From Oscillospiraceae bacterium (GTDB taxonomy: Bacteria > Bacillota > Clostridia > Oscillospirales > Ruminococcaceae), in contig SVMQ01000052.1 in assembly GCA_015067375.1 (NCBI GenBank), positions 1 to 10,433 on the forward strand: a DNA stretch of 10,433 nt, in the 5' to 3' direction. The translations under genes were made by a program, and so were the position numbers. The notes under the pieces were generated by a model that was not told the origin of the DNA, did not search any database, and saw only the letters and a program-made list of their open reading frames with translations. Of this stretch, positions 1-6,269 are shown piece by piece (within the stretch, counting starts at the first letter, position 1; each line of letters starts with the position of its first letter).

Positions 1-724
1 CTTTTGCTGCTCTGGTCGTTTCATCGACATCATATTCAAACACATCACGCAAGGTCAACGCGCCCTCTGTTATCTTTTTAAGCTCTGTATCGTCAAGCTC
101 TTTGAGATTGCGCGTAACCGCCGCAACAGAGTCAGCAACATCATAGAAATCTTCACCGAAGTTATCTCTGTACACTTCTGTAATAACGTTCTTGTATTTC
201 TCGGTCTCCTCAGCGCTTGCGCCAATGGACGCAGACAGCTTACCGACAGCACTGTCAAGCTCCTGCGCCTTTTCCAGTGCAAGAGCGATGCCGTCCTTAA
301 CTATCCCCACCGCGCCCGAAGCAGCATCCGCAAAAGCAGAGAAGCCCTCGCTTGTATCGTCGAGAGCTTCCCTTTGTTCTGTGAGTTCGCGGTTGGCGCT
401 ACTTATCTGTGAGCGCAGCTGACCTTGCGCCGCCTGATATGTGCCTATCTCCACTGCACATTGCGTGATGCTGTCGCGCAGCTCCTGCATGCGCGCAGTC
501 TGCTCCTCAGTGGCGTTTTCGCCGTTGTTGGTCTCGCGGTTCAGGCGGTCAAGCTCCTTCTGATACTCGCGCATGGTCGCGTTAAGTTCCTTGACCTTCG
601 CTTTGTTCTGCTCAAGATCCTGATTGAGTTCCTTGAGCTTCTGCACGACCTCGTCCGCACCGTGTGCAAAGCCGCTGGAATCCGCCGTAAAATTCGCGGT
701 AAGCGTGCGCTGTTCGTCTGCCAT
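1..724 (-). CDS. Phage tail tape measure protein, N-terminal part (runs off left edge)
   Basis: The reading frame is open from the ATG at 724-722 to the left edge (241 codons visible); its 3' end lies outside the window. A good AAGGAG site sits 9 bases before the ATG. The product starts MADEQRTLTANFTADSSGF, then has a long Glu/Lys/Gln-rich coiled coil at about residues 25-135 with no Gly/Pro breaks. A helical region with the pattern seen at the front of TP901-type tape measure domains follows (VADSVAAVTRNLKEL, then LTLRDVFEYDVDETTRAA). Tape measure proteins set tail length and are threaded through the tail tube. The position downstream of the major tail protein and chaperone fits. The gene starts directly after the terminator of the Fn3 cargo gene, so its transcription must come from read-through or antitermination. 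The coiled coil alone would not be specific; context and the second region make the call fairly firm. Confidence 0.85.
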   Translation of the reverse strand, partial: MADEQRTLTANFTADSSGFAHGADEVVQKLKELNQDLEQNKAKVKELNATMREYQKELDRLNRETNNGENATEEQTARMQELRDSITQCAVEIGTYQAAQGQLRSQISSANRELTEQREALDDTSEGFSAFADAASGAVGIVKDGIALALEKAQELDSAVGKLSASIGASAEETEKYKNVITEVYRDNFGEDFYDVADSVAAVTRNLKELDDTELKKITEGALTLRDVFEYDVDETTRAAK

Positions 725-750
725 GTTGTTCAACTCCTTATTTTAGGGTA

Positions 751-782
751 TAAAAAAGCACCCTACTTTTGTGTAAGGTGCT
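751..782 (-). terminator. Strong intrinsic terminator after the Fn3 cargo gene
   Basis: On the minus strand a 10-bp stem (positions 782-773 with 766-757, one G-U pair) closes a 6-base loop and is followed by a run of six to seven T. It begins 9 bases past the stop codon of the secreted Fn3 gene and ends about 27 bases before the tape measure start. Its 3' arm and T-tract (750-763 on the plus strand, ATAAAAAAGCACCC) are identical over 14 bases to the terminator at 8099-8126. Confidence 0.9.
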
Positions 783-790
783 ACATTGTG

Positions 791-1717
791 TCACTTTGTA
801 GATTTTTTGTACGCCAAATATTTATTTATGTAATAATCAGGAGCTTGAGTAACAAAGTAATCGCCGCCGTTCTCCGCTCTCTTCCATATCATATTATCCG
901 CAAGCGCATTTTCAAAATAGCCGTAATAATAATCATTTGGTGAATAATTAGTCCATTTGAAATATGGCTGACCTGCTCGATTATGACCCTCTGCATACAT
1001 AGCCATGCTGCATTCAATTTTCTTGCCGTTCAAATATTTCTTCGCTTCTTTATATATACATTGTTGCAAATACGCCGTTGCGCCGAGTGCTATATCATAA
1101 TCTTCTTGCGTGATTGTTCCTCTTTGGACTTTCTTATGTAGACCGTCAAACGATGTAAACGAGCAACAGCTGAGTGAATAGTCATAAGGAAAAACATAAT
1201 TTATTCTTGCTTCGCCATCAATAACTATATAAGAATGGTTGGTCAAATCAGAATTATCGGTATAGTGGCCATAGTTTACTTTAATATTGCCTAGCGGTGT
1301 TTCAAGCACCGAATACTTTGTTTTAAGATATTCTGTGAACTCTTCTATAGTTTTCTGCTTGTATGGATTTTTCAAAGTAACTTTGACAACAGATGATGTT
1401 GCCATCGCTATAGTTTTTCCATCCTTTTTTGCTACAGCGCGTACACAAAAATAGTAAGTGCCATAATCTAGGTTTTTTACTGTATACTTATGCTTTTTGG
1501 TAGTTGCTAATTTGGTGTATTTACTTTCGCCTTTTTGTTTATAATAAACAGCGTATACGGTGGCACCTTCCACAACATCCCATTTCACTGTAGCAGAAGT
1601 GTTTTTTGCTGTTACAGTGACTATCGGCTTTTCAAGTGACATAGCAGCAAACGCAGATAAATTAATACAATTCAACATAAAAATTGCCAAAAGCAACAAA
1701 GATATCAACTTTTTCAT
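791..1717 (-). CDS. Secreted Fn3-domain protein, phage moron
   Basis: The start is the ATG at 1717, 8 bases after a GGAGG site; a TTG five codons upstream lies in that site and is rejected. The 308-residue product opens with a signal peptide: MKK, a hydrophobic core at about residues 4-20, and LSAFAA giving a likely signal peptidase I cut near residue 24-25. Residues about 28-120 are a fibronectin type III domain (TVKWD, AVYYKQ, YTVKNLDYGTYYFCVRAV). The remaining roughly 185 residues, rich in Tyr, Asn and Lys with several Cys (one CC pair), match nothing I recognise; I see no peptidase, amidase or anchor motif. No LPXTG or C-terminal membrane segment is present, so it is probably released or loosely surface-bound. 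The gene has its own promoter and terminator and is AT-rich (21 of 60 G/C at 1021-1080), unlike its neighbours. This fits a lysogenic-conversion gene expressed from the prophage. A virion role is less likely because of the signal peptide. Confidence 0.8.
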   Translation of the reverse strand: MKKLISLLLLAIFMLNCINLSAFAAMSLEKPIVTVTAKNTSATVKWDVVEGATVYAVYYKQKGESKYTKLATTKKHKYTVKNLDYGTYYFCVRAVAKKDGKTIAMATSSVVKVTLKNPYKQKTIEEFTEYLKTKYSVLETPLGNIKVNYGHYTDNSDLTNHSYIVIDGEARINYVFPYDYSLSCCSFTSFDGLHKKVQRGTITQEDYDIALGATAYLQQCIYKEAKKYLNGKKIECSMAMYAEGHNRAGQPYFKWTNYSPNDYYYGYFENALADNMIWKRAENGGDYFVTQAPDYYINKYLAYKKSTK

Positions 1718-1743
1718 GGTAATTACCTCCAAACATTTTCCTC

Positions 1744-1772
1744 ATTATACCACCAAATCCACCAGATGTCAA
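1744..1772 (-). promoter_or_regulatory. Consensus SigA/sigma-70 promoter of the Fn3 moron
   Basis: On the minus strand a perfect TTGACA (1772-1767), a 17-base spacer and a perfect TATAAT (1749-1744) lie upstream of the Fn3 gene. The expected start of transcription is near 1736-1738, leaving a leader of about 20 bases that holds the ribosome binding site (GGAGG, 1730-1726). The -35 hexamer overlaps the TGA stop codon of the large terminase gene (1771-1769), so the promoter starts exactly where that gene ends. No operator-like inverted repeat is obvious beside it, which suggests constitutive expression in the lysogen. Confidence 0.92.
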
Positions 1773-3460
1773 TACTGCACCAAAAAGTTCCTGCTCTTGC
1801 TGAGCATCTCCAACTGCGCGAGGAAAAGCGCGTTGATAATTGCGACTACCATGTCCACTTTGCCTGCGGAGCGCTTCTTATCAACGTATTTATTGAGGTT
1901 GGTGTCCTCGCGACACCGCGCGTTCTGGAAGTTTATCTCCAGCAGTGTGTTGCGGTCATAACTGAACTCGCCGCTGAGTATCTTCTCTTTCAGCAGCTTT
2001 GTTGCAGGATGAAGCACCGAGCTGTGTTGTTTTATCTCAACGCACTCCATAGGATGTCTGCTGTCGCTTTCAAGCTTCTGTGCAGTCGAAATAGCGTTGT
2101 ATCGGTCAAAACCACACTGCACTACCCTAACGCCGTATGTTTCTTCCAGCGAAAGTGCAAAGCGCTCCACAAAGCCGTAGTCAATGACCTCGTCGCCACA
2201 CGCGAAACACTCTCCTGCCGCAATATGCCGCTTGTAGTCCACCTTTTCCTTTGCGGTCTTTATTTCTACACGGTCATTAGGCAGAAAGCCCCACACCTTT
2301 GCATATACGCGCTCATTATCATCATATGTCACCATAGCTATCGCGGTATTATCCTCTGTAAGTGACAGGTCTAGCCCAAGCCACACGCGCCTGCCGCGCC
2401 AGAAGTTCAGATCTTCATCCGTAACACACTCGCGTAGCTTCACTACATCGATAAATCCCTCTGTTCCAAGACCCTGATACTTGATATTGCAGTGCTTACA
2501 AAGGAAATTCTCGCGCCTGTTCTCATAAAGGATAGCGAGATTGCGTTTCTCTGCCAGCTTCTGAAACAGCTTATCATTCGCAACAGCCACAGGATTAGCC
2601 TGGTATATAACATTATCGTCGGTCTCCCAGTGCTTGATAAGTTCCTCGTCAGGCTCAAACAGCAGCGCGAATATACGCTCCATTCCCTCATACAAGCCGT
2701 CAAGCTGCTTTTTGGCAAAATCTATCTCATCTATCAGACCATTGTCGTCGTTCGGATACTGCGTGGATATCAGAATACCAAGCGGATCATCAAGTGTTAT
2801 CTGCGAGGAACGCATCGCTTCCACAGGGTACGCACCCATCGCGCCTACCTCGTCCGCGAGGAAGATATGCGCAAGCTTACCGTCGAGTTTATCCTCGGAG
2901 TATGCAAGCGGCACATATTCTGCCTCGGTTATATCGCACCTTATTTCGCTTCGCAGCACTTTGAAATGCTTCTCCAGCGCAGGCGAGGACTTGATGATCT
3001 TTTTCAACGCGATCTTAAGCTCACTCGACAGCTTTAGGTCTGGCGCAACCGAGAAAAACCGCGCAAACCTCGGAGATGTAAGCATCGCAATGATGAATAT
3101 TACCGCCGAAGTAAACGTCTTGAAATTTTTTCGTGCGATCTCAAGCAGACCTGTCGTATAGTACCTGCCACCGTCCGCATTCATAGTGCAGAACAGCGCG
3201 AATATAAACAACATTGCATAGTCCTCAAGCCCCTCATACATCGACTTTCTGAGGTCGGGATGTGTGATTATCTTTAGTATATTGGATATCTGGCGAAACA
3301 TCTTAAGATCAATGTATGCGCCCTCGCCCTTTCCGTCGCAGATATCAAGCCATTTCTGTGCCTGCCTGCGGACGTACCGCCCTATCTTCGGGTTATCGGG
3401 CTGCGCCGCATACTGCGCATATTTGTACGCTCTGCTGCTTGTAATAAGCTCGTCAGCCAC
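1769..3460 (-). CDS. terL: Terminase large subunit (TerL), in an unusual position
   Basis: The start is the GTG at 3460-3458, preceded by an excellent AAGGAGG site (3474-3468). A TTG at 3487 would extend the frame by nine codons but lies upstream of that site and beside a hairpin. The 563-residue product has the usual length of HK97-type TerL. The ATPase half shows a Walker A-like ARKNFKT at about residues 109-115 (K114; Phe where Gly is usual), Walker B HIFLADE at about 198-204, and a coupling motif ILIST at about 229-233. The nuclease half starts with WLGLDLS (D364), continues with GFDRYNA, and ends with a KVDMVVAIINAL motif; these carry the acidic residues of the RNase H-like fold. The enzyme packages DNA at the portal with the small subunit. 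The gene usually lies between terS and the portal gene, but here it lies between the tail chaperone and tape measure genes. The call is secure; the location is the oddity. Confidence 0.93.
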   Translation of the reverse strand: MADELITSSRAYKYAQYAAQPDNPKIGRYVRRQAQKWLDICDGKGEGAYIDLKMFRQISNILKIITHPDLRKSMYEGLEDYAMLFIFALFCTMNADGGRYYTTGLLEIARKNFKTFTSAVIFIIAMLTSPRFARFFSVAPDLKLSSELKIALKKIIKSSPALEKHFKVLRSEIRCDITEAEYVPLAYSEDKLDGKLAHIFLADEVGAMGAYPVEAMRSSQITLDDPLGILISTQYPNDDNGLIDEIDFAKKQLDGLYEGMERIFALLFEPDEELIKHWETDDNVIYQANPVAVANDKLFQKLAEKRNLAILYENRRENFLCKHCNIKYQGLGTEGFIDVVKLRECVTDEDLNFWRGRRVWLGLDLSLTEDNTAIAMVTYDDNERVYAKVWGFLPNDRVEIKTAKEKVDYKRHIAAGECFACGDEVIDYGFVERFALSLEETYGVRVVQCGFDRYNAISTAQKLESDSRHPMECVEIKQHSSVLHPATKLLKEKILSGEFSYDRNTLLEINFQNARCREDTNLNKYVDKKRSAGKVDMVVAIINALFLAQLEMLSKSRNFLVQY

Positions 3461-3467
3461 GATTCTC

Positions 3468-3474
3468 CCTCCTT
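3468..3474 (-). promoter_or_regulatory. Ribosome binding site that fixes the TerL start
   Basis: AAGGAGG on the minus strand, 7 bases before the GTG at 3460. It selects this GTG over the TTG at 3487, which has no comparable site. Confidence 0.85.
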
Positions 3475-3487
3475 GCTGAGATATCAA

Positions 3488-3511
3488 GAAAACCGAGGCA
3501 CTAGTCCTCGG
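3488..3511 (-). terminator. Terminator-like hairpin between the tail chaperone and TerL
   Basis: On the minus strand CCGAGG (3511-3506), a 7-base loop and CCTCGG (3498-3493) are followed by TTTTCTT. This is a GC-rich 6-bp stem (7 with a G-U pair) and a short T-tract, a credible intrinsic terminator. It begins 13 bases after the chaperone stop codon and ends just before the TerL ribosome binding site. I see no promoter between it and terL, so it may be leaky or overridden by antitermination. Alternatively it protects an mRNA end. Confidence 0.7.
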
Positions 3512-3524
3512 CTCTGTTCATATT

Positions 3525-4034
3525 TCAGTCCATGCCCTCTGTATCATACATTTCCATACGCTCAGGCGGTTTCATGTAACCTTTGGCCACCGCATAATCC
3601 AGCCATCTTGACAGCAGCTCGCGCAGTGTCGAATTCCAGAAGAACTCCTCAGGTTTACGCATTACGTCGCATATAAGAGTGTGCAGTTTGCGATAATCAG
3701 GCTTGCTGCTCTTTTTTGGCGATGGCGTAGGTATCTCAAGAGGGTCGTATTCAGGCAGCGACAGAAGCACCGCTGAACGGCAATGTTCCCAGACCTCATC
3801 TATGCCAAGCGCGGAAATAATTCCGACCTCGCGCTCCTTACCGATGTCCTCCGTCAAACCTGCGTGCAGGAATTGCAGCACTGTCACACCCTTGACCGTA
3901 TCGCCAAGTATGGCGTTGTATTCAAGCCCCTCGCGCTCTAATTTCAGCAGCGCATTCATATCATAGCGCAGATGCAGTTGTGCGCCGCCGAAATCAAAGC
4001 TGTATTCAAGAGGGAGCAGTTCCCCGAGGCTCAT
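3525..4034 (-). CDS. Tail assembly chaperone (gpG/gpGT-like)
   Basis: This 169-residue protein starts at an ATG sharing its A with the TGA stop of the major tail protein (TGATG), so the two are translationally coupled. The N-terminal half (about residues 1-100) has the short beta/alpha make-up and acidic character of siphovirus tail chaperones. After a Pro/Lys/Ser linker (TPSPKKSSKP) there is a second helical part with FFWNSTLRELLSRWLDYA, resembling the T-type half that normally follows a -1 frameshift. Here both parts are in one frame. The linker codons CCA AAA AAG form a canonical A_AAA_AAG slippery heptamer; a -1 slip would add E-Q-Q-A and stop at 3697, giving a 112-residue short form. Such chaperones hold tape measure and tail tube proteins during tail assembly. 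The family call comes mainly from position (after the major tail protein, upstream of the tape measure gene) and general appearance. Confidence 0.7.
   Translation of the reverse strand: MSLGELLPLEYSFDFGGAQLHLRYDMNALLKLEREGLEYNAILGDTVKGVTVLQFLHAGLTEDIGKEREVGIISALGIDEVWEHCRSAVLLSLPEYDPLEIPTPSPKKSSKPDYRKLHTLICDVMRKPEEFFWNSTLRELLSRWLDYAVAKGYMKPPERMEMYDTEGMD
3697..3717 (-). promoter_or_regulatory. Candidate -1 frameshift site in the tail chaperone gene
   Basis: The heptamer A_AAA_AAG (3717-3711, minus strand) is in the zero-frame phase required for tandem -1 slippage. The -1 frame then reads GAG CAG CAA GCC TGA, so the shifted product ends after four codons. I found no clear upstream SD-like stimulator and no strong downstream stem, so this is a candidate only. 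Confidence 0.45.
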
Positions 4035-4642
4035 CAGGGCGTTACGGCAGCATCGTCATTGAATGCCGCCTCGGTAAACCAGTTCTCAATGAAGTCCTTG
4101 TCTTCCTTAGGGTCAAGGCCACGCTTCTTGTAGCAGTCCTTATGGTTGCTCAGCAGCGGCGAATATATGCCCTTGAGAGCAGCTGTGCCATAAGAAACAG
4201 TCGTACCCTCGCGCTGCTTGTTGTCCTCGCCCTGAGGAGTCCACTTGACCTTAGGGAACTTATAGAGATTAACAAGACCGTCCGCGCGCTCCGTCATGAC
4301 AGCCACTGCGACATAAGGTACGATATCGTCGCTGCCCGACATTACAGTACCATTTGTTGTCGCTGTTTCGCCGAACAGGAACTGCTCATCATCAGAGGAA
4401 AATGCGCGGATAACGCTTTCGATATCGCCGCCGTCCTTTGCTGCATAATCCTCGACCTTGACACCGTCACCATACTGCTCCGCCGTCTGAATTCTTGGCG
4501 TATAGCGGAAGCTGTTCAGCTGATTTTCGAATTTGTGCGCAGTAGCATCGTAGACAGTGCCTGTAGAATCGTCGCTTGTAAGCTTCCACATTACCATGCG
4601 CTTTACATTGATGGGCGAGCTGCCCTTGATAGGTGTTGACAT
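4034..4642 (-). CDS. Major tail protein (tail tube subunit)
   Basis: A 202-residue protein with an AAAGGAT site 8-9 bases before its ATG. The sequence is rich in beta-forming stretches with few Cys. It includes VYDATAHKFENQLNSFRYTPRIQTAEQYGDG-type residues near the N-terminus, a long Gly/Ser/Asp segment, and a KFPKVKWTPQGEDNKQREG segment at about 128-146. The last resembles the strand and loop of phi13/TP901-type major tail proteins, which change the repertoire of the tube during assembly. It would form the hexameric rings of the tail tube. Its position after the gp10-like gene and directly before the chaperone is the standard order. Its stop overlaps the chaperone start. No Ig-like C-terminal domain is present. 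Length is normal for the family (about 190-210 residues). Confidence 0.82.
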   Translation of the reverse strand: MSTPIKGSSPINVKRMVMWKLTSDDSTGTVYDATAHKFENQLNSFRYTPRIQTAEQYGDGVKVEDYAAKDGGDIESVIRAFSSDDEQFLFGETATTNGTVMSGSDDIVPYVAVAVMTERADGLVNLYKFPKVKWTPQGEDNKQREGTTVSYGTAALKGIYSPLLSNHKDCYKKRGLDPKEDKDFIENWFTEAAFNDDAAVTP

Positions 4643-4658
4643 GATATATCATCCTTTC

Positions 4659-5165
4659 TCAGCCGCCAAAACGCTGCGCGGCTGCTTCATATAATTTTTC
4701 GAGGACGCGCTTTGCCGCCTCCTCTTTTTTTGTAAAAAAGCCTGCGCGGATATGCGATATATGCGCAGGAAATTCGCCTTTTTTACGTCCAAGCTTGTCC
4801 TTTGGCTTGGAATGCCGCGGCGACTTGCCGGGACGTCCGAATTCTATCACATAAAGCTCGGGATATCGTTTCAGGGTCTCTGCATCGTAACCGATACGCA
4901 CCTTATACACTATGCCACGAGACCTTTTATCACGGAATATCCGTATAAGGTCGCCGCTGATGTTGTTGTAATCGTGGCTTTGCCTGTCGCGTTTGAAGCT
5001 TGCTTTTCCAAGCAATCTTCGCTGCTCGTCAGCTATCAGCTGAGCTGCTTCGTCAACGGCTTGCGCGGCAGTTTCATCCACGATCCTCACCGAATGATTA
5101 AGGCTGTCTATCATTGCTGATATCTCCGCCTGAAAACCCTCGAACTGCAGAAAGTCATCGCTCAA
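4659..5165 (-). CDS. HK97 gp10-like head-tail joining / tail completion protein
   Basis: A 168-residue basic protein. The frame starts at a TTG (5165-5163) that overlaps the stop of the preceding gene as TTGA; no ATG occurs before residue 18, so coupled re-initiation at TTG is the best start, though it is not certain. The N-terminal third is helical (IVDETAAQAVDEAAQLIADEQRRLL). The C-terminal part has the typical gp10 pattern: YVIEFGRPGK, a basic Lys/Arg/Gly stretch, and FPAHISHIRAGFF before a final helix. In HK97-like phages this protein is needed to finish the tail or head-tail interface. It sits between the tail terminator-like gene and the major tail protein, as expected. Confidence 0.8.
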   Translation of the reverse strand: MSDDFLQFEGFQAEISAMIDSLNHSVRIVDETAAQAVDEAAQLIADEQRRLLGKASFKRDRQSHDYNNISGDLIRIFRDKRSRGIVYKVRIGYDAETLKRYPELYVIEFGRPGKSPRHSKPKDKLGRKKGEFPAHISHIRAGFFTKKEEAAKRVLEKLYEAAAQRFGG

Positions 5166-5509
5166 CGTTCCTGCACCCCCGAAAAATCAAGGCAGTAATG
5201 CGTACCGACAGGATAAAACGCGTCATCAAAAACGCGCTGCTCACTGTCATATCCGAAGCCTGCCGCTTCCATTGCCGAGCGTAGTCGCTCGTATAACGCA
5301 AAGTCAGGCTTTGGAGTGAACACATTGAGCGTGACAAGGTACTGTATCAGCTCTGCCTTACCATCACCATAGCTGTAGCCTTTGCCCGAGCCGTATTCAT
5401 AGATGATATAGCTTTGCGGCGGGTCATTGCGTCCAAAATCGGGCGGCACATCATAAAAAGGCACTGCTGACGTGGAAAGCACTGCCTCTATTCTGTCAGC
5501 AATACTCAT
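5162..5509 (-). CDS. Tail terminator / tail completion protein (SPP1 gp17-like position)
   Basis: A 115-residue protein with ATG at 5509, 4 bases after the upstream gene ends and preceded by an AGGGG site. It has a helical N-terminus (SIADRIEAVLSTS), then YDVPPDF, strand-like YIIYEYGSG, and LVTLNVFTPKPDFALYERLRSAMEAAGF. This alpha/beta order (short peptide, strand, QYLVTLNVFT strand, long helix) is typical of the small tail terminator proteins that cap the tail tube before it joins the head. Assignment rests on this layout and on the position between head-closure and gp10-like genes; sequence conservation in this family is low. Its TGA stop overlaps the TTG start of the next gene. Confidence 0.65.
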   Translation of the reverse strand: MSIADRIEAVLSTSAVPFYDVPPDFGRNDPPQSYIIYEYGSGKGYSYGDGKAELIQYLVTLNVFTPKPDFALYERLRSAMEAAGFGYDSEQRVFDDAFYPVGTHYCLDFSGVQER

Positions 5510-5513
5510 TCGC

Positions 5514-5810
5514 TCAGCCCCTTTCCAGTGTAAGCTTTATGTGCAGGTCGTTTTTGGCACTGCCTGTCTGCGATATCTTGTAACGTTTTCCGCGGTAGTC
5601 GATGTGGGTATAATCGTCCTTTTCAAACTCCCTGCGCCACATTACAGCAGTCAGAGATATCTCCGCACCTGCCTGTAACGCAGTATATTTAGTGGTAACG
5701 CCCACGTCGCTGACGTCTGCCCACACCGTCACCTTGGAAGCAATAACAGGATCAGCCCTGCCATTACTCGGCATTATTTTCAGAAGCTTGATGCGCTGGT
5801 TGAATTTCAT
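5514..5810 (-). CDS. Head closure protein (SPP1 gp16-like, phage head-tail joining family)
   Basis: A 98-residue, mostly beta protein, with a GAGGTGA ribosome binding site formed around the stop codon of the upstream adaptor gene. The N-terminus MKFNQRIKLLK is followed by strands (ASKVTVWADVSDVG, AGAEISLTAVMWRREF), then THIDYRGKRYKISQTGSAKN and a final strand LHIKLTLERG. The order 'x-W-A-x-V ... Y-R-G-K-x-Y-x-I' is the usual pattern of the small head-closure proteins that form the ring below the adaptor and stop DNA leakage. Length (about 100) and gene order (adaptor, closure, tail terminator) fit well. Confidence 0.78.
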   Translation of the reverse strand: MKFNQRIKLLKIMPSNGRADPVIASKVTVWADVSDVGVTTKYTALQAGAEISLTAVMWRREFEKDDYTHIDYRGKRYKISQTGSAKNDLHIKLTLERG

Positions 5811-5819
5811 ACGCTCACC

Positions 5820-6107
5820 TCACGCAATAAAACTACGGCAACGCAGGTCAAGTATCGACTTTGCAAGCGGATTGAGCCTGTCAACATCCACCGTCATGCT
5901 GCGATTACTATACATCTCGCAAGCGATACAGAGAAAAGCATACGGAATATCATCGTATTCATCGAGCTGCTCCGCAGTGCAGGAAGTGTAATCCGCTACA
6001 TACTTTTTCGCAGCAGGTGAGTATATCTCGATAAGCTCTCTGCTCTCGTCATCAGAGCAGCCACAGTGCGCCATTACGATATCAGTCGTTACCTCGCTCA
6101 GCTTCAT
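5820..6107 (-). CDS. Head-tail connector adaptor (gp6-like / SPP1 gp15-like)
   Basis: A 95-residue, mainly helical acidic protein that starts at an ATG lying inside the 3' end of the 58-residue gene upstream (26-base overlap). The N-terminal helix (LSEVTTDIVMAHCGCSDDESRELIEIYSPAAKKYVADYT) followed by a second long helix (DIPYAFLCIACEMYSNRS) and the tail NPLAKSILDLRCRSF is the helical layout of the adaptor proteins that bind the portal ring. It lacks the longer insertions of some families. The position right after the major capsid protein fits. The ribosome binding site AAAGGAGG lies within the upstream gene. Confidence 0.78.
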   Translation of the reverse strand: MKLSEVTTDIVMAHCGCSDDESRELIEIYSPAAKKYVADYTSCTAEQLDEYDDIPYAFLCIACEMYSNRSMTVDVDRLNPLAKSILDLRCRSFIA

Positions 6108-6258
6108 CGGTCTTAGCCTCCTTTGCCTTGCCCTTTACAGGCTTGACGTAGCCGCAGGAAAGCAGACCCGAGAGCAGCTTGCCCTCGGGAATTTCCCTTG
6201 TTTCGCCCTCAGCCATGCATACCTCAGCAGCAAAAGCTGTTGTTGCTTTGACTAACAT
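6082..6258 (-). CDS. Small conserved-position protein between capsid and adaptor genes
   Basis: A 58-residue frame from ATG 6258 to TGA 6084-6082, starting MLVKATTAFAAEVCMAEGE and ending in a Lys/Glu/Ala-rich tail (KPVKGKAKEAKTDEAERGND). It has an AGGTGGTG ribosome binding site, begins 11 bases after the capsid gene stop, and overlaps the adaptor gene by 26 bases, so the adaptor's ribosome binding site is inside it. GC-rich third codon positions match its neighbours. Small ORFs of this sort between the capsid and connector genes occur in many HK97-like phages. I do not recognise a function; a minor head or connector factor is possible. The middle (EIPEGKLLSGLLSCGYVKPV) looks like a short folded segment. 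Confidence 0.65.
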   Translation of the reverse strand: MLVKATTAFAAEVCMAEGETREIPEGKLLSGLLSCGYVKPVKGKAKEAKTDEAERGND

Positions 6259-6269
6259 AGCGCACCACC

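Noticed and set aside
1660..1717. Lipoprotein reading of the Fn3 protein signal peptide (Cys at residue 17)
   Set aside because: MLNC does not fit a lipobox (Asn before Cys, Asn at the following positions too), while AFAA a few residues later fits signal peptidase I.
1766..2365. Plus-strand open frame (199 codons) opposite terL, and similar plus-strand frames at 2492-3161 and 425-943
   Set aside because: All are antisense to genes with clear motifs, have no ribosome binding site or neighbours on that strand, and match no family.
3461..3487. TTG start at 3487 for TerL
   Set aside because: It would begin inside the T-tract after the hairpin and upstream of the strong AAGGAGG site that fits the GTG at 3460.
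3980..4639. Long plus-strand open frame (219 codons) opposite the major tail protein and chaperone genes
   Set aside because: It lies antisense to well-supported tail genes, has no ribosome binding site, and its product is not protein-like (many Cys/Arg/Leu runs). It is a shadow of GC-rich coding DNA.
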